64,000 nt of DNA, taken from positions 4,092,001 through 4,156,000 of the forward strand of contig CANXME010000106.1 in assembly GCA_948144175.1 (NCBI GenBank), read 5' to 3'. Shown piece by piece: positions 37,589 through 47,924 of the stretch; within the stretch, counting starts at the first letter, position 1, and every line of letters begins with the position of its first letter. The position numbers and the translations under genes were made by a program. The notes below the pieces were generated by a model. That model was not told the origin of the DNA. It saw only the letters and a program-made list of their open reading frames with translations, and did not search any database. The stretch comes from Closterium sp. NIES-65. Taxonomy: Eukaryota > Streptophyta > Zygnematophyceae > Desmidiales > Closteriaceae.

Positions 37589-39400
37589 GTGCGTGTAGGT
37601 GACACAGAGGTGATGGACACACTGGAGGGACGGCTGGAGGATGCGAGGAGACGCCATGAGACCCAGGAGTACAGGGCGATACCCTGGGCGATCGTCGAGG
37701 GTGGACTCCGCACCATGTGGGCGACGGAGCATCCCCCTTCTCGACCAGCTTCTCCTCGACCGGTGAACAATGAAGGCGGCGTGAACGTGGGCGTCAACGC
37801 CGGAGGTGGCCAAGTCGGCAGCAGTGCGGGAGGTACGTCGAGGCAGCGTGGTGTGATTCACGCTGATGAAGTCAGCGGCATTCATGCACGAGGGGTGCAG
37901 TCGTTGGCGGCTGCAGGCTCCTCGCAGGGCGACGTCAAAGGATGACGAAGCAGATTGTTGCCGATGTCAGCGACCCAAATGACAGTGGGCGGGATTGCTC
38001 CAAGCTACGGCTACTTCAAGTTTACGCCGGACTGGATCCTGGTCACCCCGCCGCTTGTTGGTCGACTCGACATACTCACCTTGAAGGAAGCCATCGAGCC
38101 CCAGCTGGAGATGGTCGGGCTGATCGGCTTCGCCCGAGGGACCGTGGCGACGCCGGATAAGCACCACCCCGACTTGCGGGCGGAGTTTCGCGCCGTGCAG
38201 CTGTTGACCTTCACGGTCATCTCGCGGTGCTGCTGGCCGGGCGTGCAGATCGCCTTGAAGTGGTGCCGAGAGTACCTCGACTCCGGCCACCGGGCATGGC
38301 ATTTCATTGAGTCGACCTACCAAGTCACCGACGACTTGTTTATCTCCCAGTTGGAGGGGCAGCTGACGCATCTGCGTATGGGCGACGAGGAGACGGCGAA
38401 CGACTACTGCAACCGAGCCCGGTGAATTCTCGCCACCATCAAGATGGCCAGCGCGCAGTACTCGACGGCGCCGTACATCAACCACGTCATGCGGGGACTC
38501 TCAAGCAGCTACAACTTGCTGAAGCGGCTGTCGATGGCGCCGAGCACGAGGGCGACGCTCAACGAGGACAACTTGACCTCGTACATCCTGCACGACGAGG
38601 CGATGCAGGAGGCAGATCGGTCCCAAGAACTCTTGGCGCAGGCAAACTTTGTTGCCCCGGCGAAGCAAGCTGGCCGACCGGGGAAGCACGGACAGTCTGG
38701 CGGCAGTGGCTGGAAGCCGACCAAGGAAGTCAACAAGAAGAAGTTGGCCAAGGACAACGGTCGAGGAGGAGGAGGTCGACGTCGGGAGTGCTGGCTGTGC
38801 GGGGATCCCGACCACCTCTCCTTCAAGTGCCCCGACCGAAGTGACTCCGACGACGCCAAGGGAGGCCGTGGGAGGTCTGGTAGCCGTCGTCCTTGTCGTG
38901 GAGGAAACAAGCCGCGCAAGGAGAAGCAGTTGACCAAGTCGACCTCGGCGAAGGACGTCGACTCCTCTGCTGGCAGCAAGGGGCGGGATGACAAGACGGC
39001 GTCGTGCTCGCTGGTCGGCGTCGAGGAGCCGACCGTCTTGCTGGCGCCGGAGGCCAGAGAGGACTTCCATGCGGTGGCGGCAGCTGTGCAGGCAAACTTG
39101 GCGGTGGTCCTGCTCGACAGCGTCTGCTCCCACCACCTGATGGGGACGACGGAGGTCTTCGTTGACTTGCAGCCGAGTGGCAACATCAAGCACGTGCGCG
39201 GCTTCAAAGGGGCGCTGTAGGACGTCTAGGGTCGTGGCACTGTCGCTCTGCAAGGGGAGGCCGGGAAGCAGGTGCTCATCCTTGACGTGCTGTACGTCCC
39301 GGATAAGCGGGCCAACCTGCTGTCATCCGGCCAGCTGAAGGAGCACGGTGTGAAGCCGCAGGAGGACGGCGACGGGATGCTACTCGTCTCAACAACATGC
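37589..39400 (+). pseudogene. gag and protease of H
   Basis: One frame with stops at 37943, 38423 and two near 39218-39230. Capsid part: YFKFTPDWILVTPPLVGRL, WCREYLDSGHRAWHFI, HLRMGDEETANDYCNRA, NHVMRGLSSSYNLLKRL. The zinc knuckle is CWLCGDPDHLSFKC at 38790-38830 (Asp in the usual Gly place before His). Protease: VVLLDSVCSHHLMG, where the usual Asp-Ser-Gly is Asp-Ser-Val. The block VLYVPDKRANLLSSGQLKEHG follows. The stop at 38423 is TGA. The true start is not resolved. Confidence 0.75.
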
Positions 39401-40140
39401 TTGGTCGGGCGACATACTCCGGGCGTGTCCTCTGCACCGACCTGCGTCCCTGCTCAACGAGGTCGACGTCGCCCACGCCGGAGGTTGTGGCTCTGCGGGC
39501 AATCGTCTCTAAGACGAAGTCGACACCGGCCAGGATGCATGCGAGACTTGCCCACGTCAGCATGGACACGATACGGAGCTCGGCAAAGAACGAGGTCGCC
39601 ATTGGGCTGGACCTCAAGTCGACAACGGGGGCCGACTCATCGTGTGTCTCGTGCTAATGCTGCACTCGGACCGAGGAGGGGAGTTCCTCGGGGATTGTCC
39701 ACGACCTTACCTGCCCGTACACCCCGCAGCAGAACGGCATGGCGGAGCGGGAGATGAGGACGGTGGTGGAGTCCGTGCGGACGATGCTGCTGCACATGGG
39801 CGTGCAGCACCACTGGTGGCACCTCGCATTGCGGCGGGCCGTCTGGGTCCGCAACTGCCTTGAGAGGTCGACGCTGCCGCCGGGGACAACGCCGTACCAG
39901 CTCCTTACCGGGACGAAGCCTGACTTGTCGATGGCGCGGGTGTGGGGCTGCATGGCGCAGTTCTTGGTCCTTGAGCAGCAGTGTGGTAGGAAGTTGAAGC
40001 CAAAGGCTAGGTGGGGCCTTCACCTCGGCGTGTCAGAGGAGAGCAAGGGCTGGGAGCTCCTCGACATCGCCGACAACCGGCTGGTCACCACGTCGGACGT
40101 GGTGTTCTACGAGGATATGTCACTGGAGGTGTGGACGTTG
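39397..40140 (+). pseudogene. integrase remnant of H
   Basis: Pre-integrase MHARLAHVSMDTIRSS in one frame, a stop at about 39657, then LMLHSDRGGEFLGDC (second acid) in another frame and CPYTPQQNGMAEREM (third acid) back in the first. The segment with the first catalytic aspartate and the zinc site is deleted between about 39645 and 39660. From 39739 the C-terminal part is open: HWWHLALRRAVWVRNCLE, PYQLLTGTKPDLSMARVWG, VSEESKGWELLDI. Confidence 0.72.
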
Positions 40141-41619
40141 GAGCACGGGCCGGTGTCAGGACGGACGCCGACCACCCCACCGTCCGACTTCTCGACGCCG
40201 ACGCTGCCTCTGCTCGCCAAGGTCAGTCAGCTTGCTGGTGAGGACGTCGAGGTCATCTGTCCTCCTTCTCCTTCCCCTACAATTCCTGCCCCTCCCTTCG
40301 TGGCCGACCTGCATGGGCTGACTCCGATGTCGGCCTCCGGCGATGAGGGGAGTAGTGGGACGTCGCCTTCGGCGCCGGCCAAGGGCATCGCCAGTGGCCG
40401 ATGTGTCGAGCGGCAAGTTGACTTGGTAGTGCAGGTCGAGGAGGAGCCGGTCGAGGAGGAGCAGTCGGTGAAGCCGACGAAGAAGACACTAGTAGGGCAA
40501 CAGCCGCCAGGCAAGCAGGCAGCGGTGATGCCGACCACGGAGCAGTCGGCAACTAGGCACTCGGTAGAGGAGCCCACTACAGGGGAGAGGTCGGCCACGA
40601 AGTCGGCTGAGGTGCAGCAAGACGACGAGGGCAGCGAAGCCGGTGATGAAGGGGAGAAGTCCACCGACAGTGATGTGGTGGAGGTTCCGCCTGAACCCCA
40701 AAAGTCATGTCGACTTCGGAGGCCGCCCGACTTCTTCGTCCCCGCTGCCTTCACAACAGTGTACGGCGTGGATGACGACGACCTGGCGTATGACGACGCA
40801 GAGGAGGATGAGGAGTTTCCGGAGCTCGACCCCGACTTGCATGCCGACCCCGAGTACTGGTGGGACATCTCGACGATGACGGCGAAGGAGGCGTTGGCGA
40901 GCTGGAAGGGCCCAGTGGTGAAGGCCGCCATGGAGGAGATCCGCAGCCTCATCAACATGGGCACTTGGGAGCTGGTCGAACGCCCGCCGGGAGTGAACAT
41001 CGTGAAGAACCGGTGGGTGTTGACGACGAAGTACCACGTTGACGACACCGTCGAGCGCGAGAAGGCAAGGCTGGTCGTGAAGGGCTTCACCCAGGTGTAT
41101 GGAGCCGACTACAACGAGACGTTCGCGCCGGTGGGCAGCTACGTCACGCTCAGGATCTTCCTCAGTATCGTTGCCGTCCTCAACCTCAACCTGATGCAGC
41201 TCGACATGAAGAACGCCTTCCTGCAGAGCAAGCTCGACAGGGTGCTCTACATGTCCCTGCCGGACTACTTCAACGACGGAATTGGCTGGGTGTGCAAGCT
41301 GCTGAAGAACCTGTACGGCCTGAAGCAATCGCCGCTGCTGTGGTACTTGGCGCTCAACGACGTACTAGTCGGCGCCGGGTGGAAGAAGAGCCAGGTCGAC
41401 GAGGCTCTGTACTTCAAGGTCGGCGACGACGGAGTGGCCTGCTCGGTGTTGGTCTACGTCAATGACATGCTCGCCGCCAGCAGCAGCACCGAGATGCTGA
41501 AGGAGTTGAAGGAGCTGCTGGTGTCCGCCTTTGAGTTGCGTGAGATCTCGCCGGTGCAGAAGTACCTTGGGCTGGAGATCGTCCGCGACAGGTCGGCGGG
41601 GAAGCTGTGGCTGCACTAG
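40141..41619 (+). pseudogene. linker and reverse transcriptase of H
   Basis: Part of a 626-codon open frame from 39739 to 41619. A variable acidic linker (VEEEPVEEEQSVKPTKKT) is followed by LRRPPDFFVPAAFTTVYG and RT: GTWELVERPPGVNIVKNRW, ARLVVKGFTQVYGADYNETF, QLDMKNAFLQSKLDRVLYM, LYGLKQSPLLWY. The active site reads VYVNDMLAAS; the first of the two catalytic aspartates is Asn. That alone should abolish polymerase activity. The frame stops at TAG 41617-41619 just after the domain. Confidence 0.82.
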
Positions 41620-42449
41620 CAGGGCTACGCCGACAAGCTGCGTAGGCGCTTCATCAACGAGGAGCAGACCGGGCGTACCCCGAAGATGCCGGTCTCGGTC
41701 GACGCCTACGCCGAGCCCACCTTCGAGGACGAAGAGGCACAGGAGTGATAGGAGGAGTACCGGCAGAAGGTCGGCTCGCTGCAGTTCGCGGAAACGATGA
41801 TGAGGACGGACATCGCCTTCGCCTGCAGCAAGCTGGGGAGCGGCTTCATGGTGAGGAGTGACCAGCACTGGCGTGAGGTTGACCGCTGCCTTGCCTACCT
41901 CGCCAATATGCGTGATACTGCCCTGGAGTTCGGCGGTGGACCGGAGTCACTGGAGCTGGTTGGCTACGTGGACGGCGACGACACCGGTGTCAAGCAGAAC
42001 AGGACGAGCACGGGAGGCTACGTGTTCATCCACGGAGGGGCCGTAGTCTCCTGGTCGAGCCAGCTCATCAAGTGCGCGACGTTGTCGTCGATCGAGTTGG
42101 AGTACGTGGCGGCAAGCGAAGCCGGCAAGGAGGGACGCCGACTTCGCTTCCTCCTCGCAGAGTTCCGGCAGCTGGATGCCGGACTGTCCTCCGGGTGGAC
42201 AACAAGTCGGCCATCACTGTCGCTGAGGGCACGGGGTTGACGGGCAACCTCAAGCACATGGAGCGGCGACAGGCCTGGCTGCAGCACATGGTGAGGCGCG
42301 GGAAGTTCTTGCTGAGGTACATCCCGACCGCCGAGTTGCCGGCCGACTTCCTGACGAAGGCGCTGCACTATCCGGCCTTCAACCGGTGCTCCATTGCCAT
42401 CGGCCAGATGCGCTTGGCCGACGTGGGAGACAAAGATGACGACGTGTAG
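41620..42449 (+). pseudogene. RNase H of H
   Basis: Same frame after the TAG: GYADKLRRRFINEEQ, two adjacent stops near 41747, FAETMMRTDIAFACSKLGS, GYVDGDDTGVKQNRTSTGGY, SSIELEYVAASEAGKEG. A frame change near 42185 leads to LRVDNKSAITVAEGTGLTGN, FLLRYIPTAELPADFLTKAL and the stop at 42449. Order and motifs are those of a copia RNase H. Confidence 0.75.
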
Positions 42450-43652
42450 AAGTAGGTGCCATGCCCTGTTGCCTGGCTGGTGCGGTGGACGACGTGCTGT
42501 GTGTTGGGTGCACGTCGATGAGCTAGTCTCCGAGGAGTACTGCCGTGTGGACTGGGGGCCCAAGCGTGAACGCGGTAGGGGAGTCTCAACGGGAGTTGTG
42601 TGTTGGCTTCGTCCGCGCTTGGGTGGAGCCGACTTCGTGGTCGGGTGTAAGGGGAGCAGCGGACCTGCAGCAGCGGGCGAGCTGGTTGACGAGGAGGTCG
42701 ACCTGCACGGGTGCCACTGCACGGGCACCGCCTTTAGGGAGGTTGACCTGGGAAGTCGACCTGCGGAGGGCATCGACTTGGTGACGCCAACTTGGGGCAG
42801 CCGACTTGGGTGGTCGGCTGACAGGACTACTGGTCGATCTGGTGGTTGGTCGACCAGACCTGCAGGTCGACTTCGTGGTGGTCGAGTAGGCATGATGTCG
42901 ACCTGGTGGTTGACCAGCCTGGTGGTCGACCAGACCTGGTGGTCGACGGAGGAGGGGCCGACGTTGACCTCGACTCAGGACGCCGAGCAGTTGGGCTTCG
43001 AGTAGCGGGGCGTCAACTTGGTGACGCCGACTTGGGATAGCTGACCTGGAGCTGGTCGGCTGACAACTGCGCTGGTCGACATGGAGCTGGTCGACCAGGA
43101 GTGACGTCGACCTAGAGCTGGTCGACCAAGGGTGTAGTTGACCAGGTGAGGTCGACTTAGGTGTGGTCGTCGACTTGGGAGGTCGACGGGCACATACGCT
43201 AGCAGCTGGTTGACGTGGTTGCCCGGTCAACCAGGTTACCTGGGTGACAAGGTTCTGCGGAGGAGTGCGACAGTCGCCCAGGCAAAGTTGGTGAGTCCGA
43301 CCTCGGTGGTGGAATCCCGAGGTTGACGTGGCTGATTAGATGCAGTCGCCAGCGCCAGGTTGACTTGGTGTGTGCGTTGTACAGGTGACGAGGCTCAGCC
43401 CGCGAATCATCTGCGAGCACCTGCGAAGCGGGTGCGCTGCTGTTCTGCGGGAGCAACGCTGACACGCTGTCACCCTGCGACGTTGGCACGCCGTCGACTT
43501 TGCACTACTGGAGCGCAGTCGACCAAGTCGTGCTGGAACGCGGTCGACCATGCTGCTCTGGCAGTTGACCGACTTGAATGCTAGCCTCTGATGTAGTCTT
43601 GCCATGCCAACTTCATTGTACCATTGTTGTCAACTTTCTCTAGTGAAACTCT
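42450..43652 (+). repeat. GTCGAC-rich 3' region of H
   Basis: About 1.2 kb between RNase H and the 3' LTR, crowded with GGTCGACC/GTCGAC palindromes spaced irregularly, many as CTGGTCGACCA. It contains no enzyme motif. A second copy lies at 44508-45480 inside I and a third, inverted, starts at 63640 in M, so it belongs to the family. Short open pieces in the last 300 bp are not called genes. Confidence 0.75.
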
Positions 43653-43740
43653 TGTCAAATTGCCCCATGACCTAGCAAGCAGTGTGTGCACTAGGAAAAC
43701 GACTAAGGAACAGAGAACGCTGAGATCACACGAGCATCCT
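43653..43740 (+). repeat. 3' LTR of H, left piece
   Basis: TGTCAAATTGCCCC to CGAGCATCC. It is interrupted by I after CATCC (43736-43740); CATCT at 46889-46893 is the partner. The LTR continues at 46894-46939. Confidence 0.8.
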
Positions 43741-43870
43741 GTGAAGAATGAGGAATGAAGAAGAGGGGGTTGCACTAGCAGCAGTTGGCATACATATAGG
43801 AAACCCTAATTGGGTTGTACTCGCTATAGAGTACCCTACTGCAGGCTAGACATTTATAACATTCTGACAC
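43741..43870 (-). repeat. 3' LTR of I
   Basis: 130 bp, TGTGAAGAATGAGG to CATTCTGACA. Confidence 0.9.
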
Positions 43871-43893
43871 ACCCCCATAGCCAAAGTGGGGTG
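43871..43893 (-). promoter_or_regulatory. polypurine tract region of I
   Basis: CACCCCCATAGCCAAAGTGG then GGT on the plus strand; same form as T. Confidence 0.65.
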
Positions 43894-44507
43894 TAATCAG
43901 CACAGTGAGCAAGCAGGCATAGAGTAGGAGTTCACAATAGGGAGCAAAGCTAGAGTTAATCACAACGGGCAAGTGAGGAGGAGGAGGAACTGTGGAGGGA
44001 GAGAAGATGGGAGGCAACGACTGAAGCTGCAGAGGCACGGGCACAGGAGCGGCTGACTCAGGGGCTACCAAAGCAAGGGCGACGGACTACTGGAGTAACT
44101 GGCTCCGCGGCTATAGACGAGCGGCAGGAGCAACAGACCCACTGGCGACTGGTGCAACAGGCTCACTGGCTACCGAAGCAAGGGCGACGGACTACAGGCG
44201 CTGCAGGCGACACGACAGCTACGTTCACACAACCTCCTCCAGCTGCCCCACACCCCTCGACACACACCCCCTGCTCAAACCCTAGTTCCACTCCCACAGG
44301 ACCCCCCTTTTACACACCCCTTGCTGCACCCTAGGTTCACTCACACCCCACCCCCTGGCACCACTCCTTCGACTCCCACACACCCACCCCCCTCAGCGGC
44401 AGCTGCAGCAGTGGGAGACAGAGGAGGAGGAGGAGCAGGGGAGACCACACACCCGCCACCCCCTACTCGCCACCCCCAGACCCTAACACAGGGCAGGGCG
44501 GGACGAC
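43894..44507 (-). other. T-type internal sequence of I
   Basis: Reverse complement similar to T at 16620-17090, including GCTCCGCGGCTATAGACGAG and the C-rich run with ACACACCC. No coding match. Confidence 0.65.
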
Positions 44508-45616
44508 GGGTAGGGAGGTTACTGTCAACGGGAGTTGTGTATTGGCCCCGTCCTTGCTTGGGCGAAGCCAACTTTGTGGTCGGGTGTGAGGGGAGCAGCC
44601 GACCTGTAGCAGTGGGTGAGCTGGTCGACAACGAGGTCGACTTGCACGGGGGACCACTGCACGGGCGCCGACTTCAGGGTGGCGCCGACTTCAGGGAGGT
44701 CGACTTGGGAGTCGACCTACGGGTGACGTCAACTTGGAGAGCCGACCTCGACGGTCGGCTAACAGACTGCTGGTCGACGAAGGAGGGGCCGACGTCGACC
44801 TCGACTCAGGACGCCGAGCAGTTGGGCGTCGAGCAGCGGGGCGTCAACTTTGTGACGCCAGCTTCGGGTGGCCGACGTGGGTGGTCGGCCGACGACTGTG
44901 CTGGTCGACGTGGAGCTGGTCGACCAGAGGGGACGTCGACCTGGAGGAGGTCGACCGATGGTATCGTCGACCTGGTGAGGTCGACGTGGAGGTGGTCGTC
45001 GACTTGGGAGGTCTACAGGCACGTACGGGAGCTGCTGGTCGACATGGTTGCCGGGTCGACCAGGTTACCTGGGTGACGAAGTGCTGCGGAAGAGTGCGAC
45101 GGTCGCCCAGGCGAAGTTGGCGAGCCCGACCTCGGTGGTGGTATCCCAAGGTCGACGTGGCCGATCAGAGGCAGTCATCAGCTTGAGGTTGACGTGGTGT
45201 GTGCGCTGTGCAGGGGACAAGACTCTGTGCGCCAATCATCTGCGCACAACTGCGAAGCAAGGTGCACTGCTGTCCTGCAAGAGCAACGCTGTCACGCCGT
45301 CAACCTGCGACGTTGGCACGCCGTCGACCTTGCCTTGCTGGAGTGCGGTCGACCAAGTCGTGCTGGAACGTGGTCGACCAAGCTGCGTTGGCAGTTGGCC
45401 GACCTGAATGCTTGCTCTGATGTAGTCTTGCTATGCCAACTTCATTGTACCAATTGTTCTGGACTTTTTCCGTGTGGAACTCTTGCCAATTTTCCCCGTG
45501 AACTAGCAAGTAGTGTATGCACCAGGAAAACGACTAAGGAACAGAGAACGCAGAGATCACACGAGCACACGTGCCTAGCCCGTAGCCTAGCTCCCGTTGC
45601 TGCAGTTATCTCCGCA
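44508..45616 (+). mobile_element. H-family 3' end captured in I
   Basis: Starts at TCAACGGGAGTTGTGT as in H near 42580 and runs through the GTCGAC-rich region to an LTR-like end TCTCCGCA at 45616. It holds no coding part. It is a 5'-truncated H-family copy or a transduced end lying inside I, in opposite orientation to I. Confidence 0.75.
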
Positions 45617-45620
45617 GTTA

Positions 45621-45722
45621 CGGGGGGGGGGGGGAGGGGGGGGGGCCGACGCGCGGCCTCCTAGGGCGCCAAAATAGGCGGCAGAAGGGGCGACGCTTGC
45701 CCCCCCCCCCCCCCCCCCCCCA
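45621..45722. repeat. G-run and C-run pair
   Basis: A G run with one A (45621-45648) and a C run (45700-45722) face each other across about 50 bp and could pair or form G-quadruplex structure. The lengths may be affected by sequencing. Confidence 0.7.
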
Positions 45723-45725
45723 GGT

Positions 45726-46103
45726 TGTGAGAGTACGACGGCTTATGCCAGCTATGCTTGCTTGCCTCTACTTTATCATGCTATTTCTAGAATAGGATAA
45801 TTATATGCATGCATGAATTGCTTGATTTCCTAGGCTAGGTGCTTTCCTATATTTTATTATAGTTATAGCACCGAGCTAGGTTGCGTGCACCGAATTCTGG
45901 CTTTTCGGTTGCCACCAAATTGCCTTTTACCGAATTTGGTAAGGATCTGTTCGGGACGCTTCGCGACCCGCGGAACCTTCGCGTAACACCTGGTTACGGG
46001 GCCTTGTGTCGAGCCTATATATAGCCTCGTGTTGTACCCAGGTGATCATTCAATTCAATTCAATTTGAATCATCTTTTCTGAGCTCGATCCCAGATCCTC
46101 ACA
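45726..46103 (+). repeat. solo LTR N1 inside I
   Basis: 378 bp, TGTGAGAGTACGACGG to AGATCCTCACA, with perfect duplication CAGGT (45721-45725 and 46104-46108). It holds a TATATATA box near 46016. A related copy lies at 48674. No coding element of this family is in the window. Confidence 0.9.
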
Positions 46104-46129
46104 CAGGTCGCCCGCAGCCCCCCAGGGAG

Positions 46130-46700
46130 CCGCGACGGGCGACGGGAAAAGAGGGGGGGGGCGGTGCACGGGCCCCCGGTGCGCCGCGACAGGCGACGGA
46201 GCATGGCCGGGGCGGGGCCGGGGCAGGGTCGAGGCAGGGCCGAAAGGGGCGGCGACGGGGCCACAAGTGGCGGCGACGGGGCCGCTAGAGGCGGTGACGG
46301 GGCCGATAGGGGCAGCGACGGGGCCGCTAGGGGCGGCGACGGGGCCGCTAGGGGCGGCGACGGGGCCGCGAAGGGGCGGCGACGGGGCCGGTAGAGGCAG
46401 CGACGGGGCCGCGAAGGGCGACAGGGCCGCTAGAGGCGGCGACGGGCCCGCGAAGAGCGGCGATGGGGTCGCTAGGGGCGGCGACGGGGCCGCGAAGGGC
46501 GGCGACGTGGCCACGAAGGGCGGCGACGGGGCCACTAGGGGCGGCGACGGGACCGCTAGGGGCGGCGACGGGACCGCTAGGGGCGGCGACGGGGCCGCGA
46601 AGGGGCCGCGAGGGGCCTGGAAGGGCGGCAATGGGGGCGCAAAGGGGCCGCGAGGGGCCGAGAAGGGCAGCGACGGGGCCCCTAAGAGTAGCACACAGAG
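46130..46700 (-). repeat. GC-rich tandem array in the leader of I
   Basis: Units of about 18 bp, GGCGACGGGGCCGCTAGG and variants. Similar in kind to the B array (the reverse complement CGGCCCCGTCGCCGCC is the B unit), which ties I to the B family. Confidence 0.88.
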
Positions 46701-46721
46701 TAGCAGCGCAAGCAGCTAGGT

Positions 46722-46758
46722 GGGCCCACACGCCAGGAGCGTAGATGCTCTGATAGCA
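46722..46758 (-). promoter_or_regulatory. primer binding site and leader module of I
   Basis: Minus strand TGCTATCAGAGC (46747-46758), stem GAGC/GCTC (46737-46750, 6-nt loop) and GGGCCCACC (46719-46727). Confidence 0.78.
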
Positions 46759-46888
46759 TATGAAGAATGAGGAATGAAGAAGAGGGGGTTGCACTAGCAG
46801 CAATTGGCATACATATAGGAAACCCTAATTGGGTTGTACTCGCTATAGAGTACCCTACTGCAGGCTAGACAATTATAACATTCTGACA
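46759..46888 (-). repeat. 5' LTR of I
   Basis: 130 bp, partner of 43741-43870; begins TATGAAG where the other copy has TGTGAAG. Confidence 0.88.
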
Positions 46889-46939
46889 CATCTGTGCCTA
46901 GCCCTTAGTCTAGCTCCCATTGTAGTAGTTGTCTCCGCA
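46889..46939 (+). repeat. 3' LTR of H, right piece
   Basis: CATCT duplication then GTGCCTAGCCC to TCTCCGCA; completes the H LTR. Confidence 0.8.
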
Positions 46940-47924
46940 CCACTCGACTGCTCGCTCCCCTCTACGCTCCACCTCAAACAGCCTCCTCCCTGTCTTCTCT
47001 CGTTTCGCTGCCTCATAAGCTTCCTTTAGCGTCGCGTTCGCACCCAGGTCAAAGATTTTCACCTGCACATCGCGCTGTAGCTCATAGTTCATTCCATTTA
47101 GAATTTGCTTATAAGGCGGCCTTGATCGAAGCAGCTTATGCCTTCCTTTAGCTCGATGAGGCGCCCATAATATGCCAAAGAGATTTCCCCGCTCTCCTAT
47201 TGAATTCTCGAAACTCTACGACACGCTCTGGGGTTTGCAAGGAGTATTGCTCCCTTATAATATCTAGGAACCGCGCCGTCGGATCTCTTTCTCCCGGCCT
47301 CCCTCTCACCGCCCACTCCAGAAGGTCCGTGCGGTAGATGCAGTAGTAGGTTTCAGCTTCCCCCATCAGGGTATTCGCCAGCCAGCGGATGAGCTCGTTG
47401 GTGGCAAGGCGATCTCTCTCCCATCTTGCCCTCAGATTCTCCAAGTGCATCAGGTAATTCTTCAGCAAGGGTCCTCGACGTGTTTCGCCAGAGAACCGCT
47501 CCGGTACCTCCACCTTTGGCAGCATTGTGTAACACCATCGCAGCAACGTTGCTTCTTCTTTCAAGCCCTGCCAGGACGCGCTCGGCTGATAGCCTTGCTC
47601 TGCCCGCTTTCCTGCTCCGTCGGCCACTCCTCCTTCTTCCGACGTGGGCCGAGCCACACTGTCCTTCTTTACTCCCTTCTCCGATTCTAGCACCTGCTCG
47701 CGCTTCTTATCTGAGCCTGTGGCTCCCTCCCGATTCTCTTTTCCCGGTCCATACGCACCTTGCACGTTCGTATTCGTCCCTTGAATTTTGCCGCTTTTTC
47801 CGTCCCCATCCATCACTTCTTTTTCCACCAACGCGACTTTTGCCGCGTAGTCAACTCCACATCTCGTGGGCATTCTCTCTGCAATAGATTGCTTGTATGT
47901 GATGAGCTCTCTGCTCCTACACAT
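46940..47924 (-). pseudogene. gag of retroelement G
   Basis: Starts at ATG 47924 (MCRSRELITYKQS) and is open to 47148 (258 codons); a frame change near 47150-47090 leads to MNYELQRDVQVKIFDLG and EKTGRRLFEVERRGERAVEW up to the H insertion. Capsid-like blocks PKVEVPERFSG, LLKNYLMHLENL, FLDIIREQYSLQTPERVVEF match F. The charged N-terminal part (about 100 residues) has no match in F. No zinc knuckle or protease follows: past H the sequence goes to methyltransferase motif IV, so those parts are deleted. Confidence 0.78.

Larger units (their letters stand above)
43741..46888 (-). mobile_element. non-autonomous LTR element I (T family), inserted in the H LTR
   Basis: 3148 bp, LTRs of 130 bp at 43741-43870 and 46759-46888, primer site TGCTATCAGAGC on the minus strand at 46747-46758, target duplication CATCC/CATCT. 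Its ends match T (polypurine side 43871-44510; leader side 46104-46758). The middle holds an H-family 3' end (44508-45616), G and C runs, and solo LTR N1. No gag or pol of its own. Confidence 0.88.
37331..46939 (+). mobile_element. copia-type LTR retrotransposon H, inserted in G (contains I)
   Basis: A separate copia family with about 133-bp LTR sequence (37352-37484; 43653-43740 plus 46894-46939) ending TCTCCGCA. The direct repeat CCACT flanks it (37326-37330 and 46940-46944), and G gag sequence resumes on the right, so it is an insertion in G. Order: LTR, primer site, gag, protease, integrase remnant, RT, RNase H, long GTCGAC-rich 3' region, LTR. Its exact left end is uncertain by about 20 bp. 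Confidence 0.8.

Noticed and set aside
38501-39253. Minus-strand frame of 250 codons opposite H gag
   Set aside because: Shadow of the gag frame; no recognisable motif.
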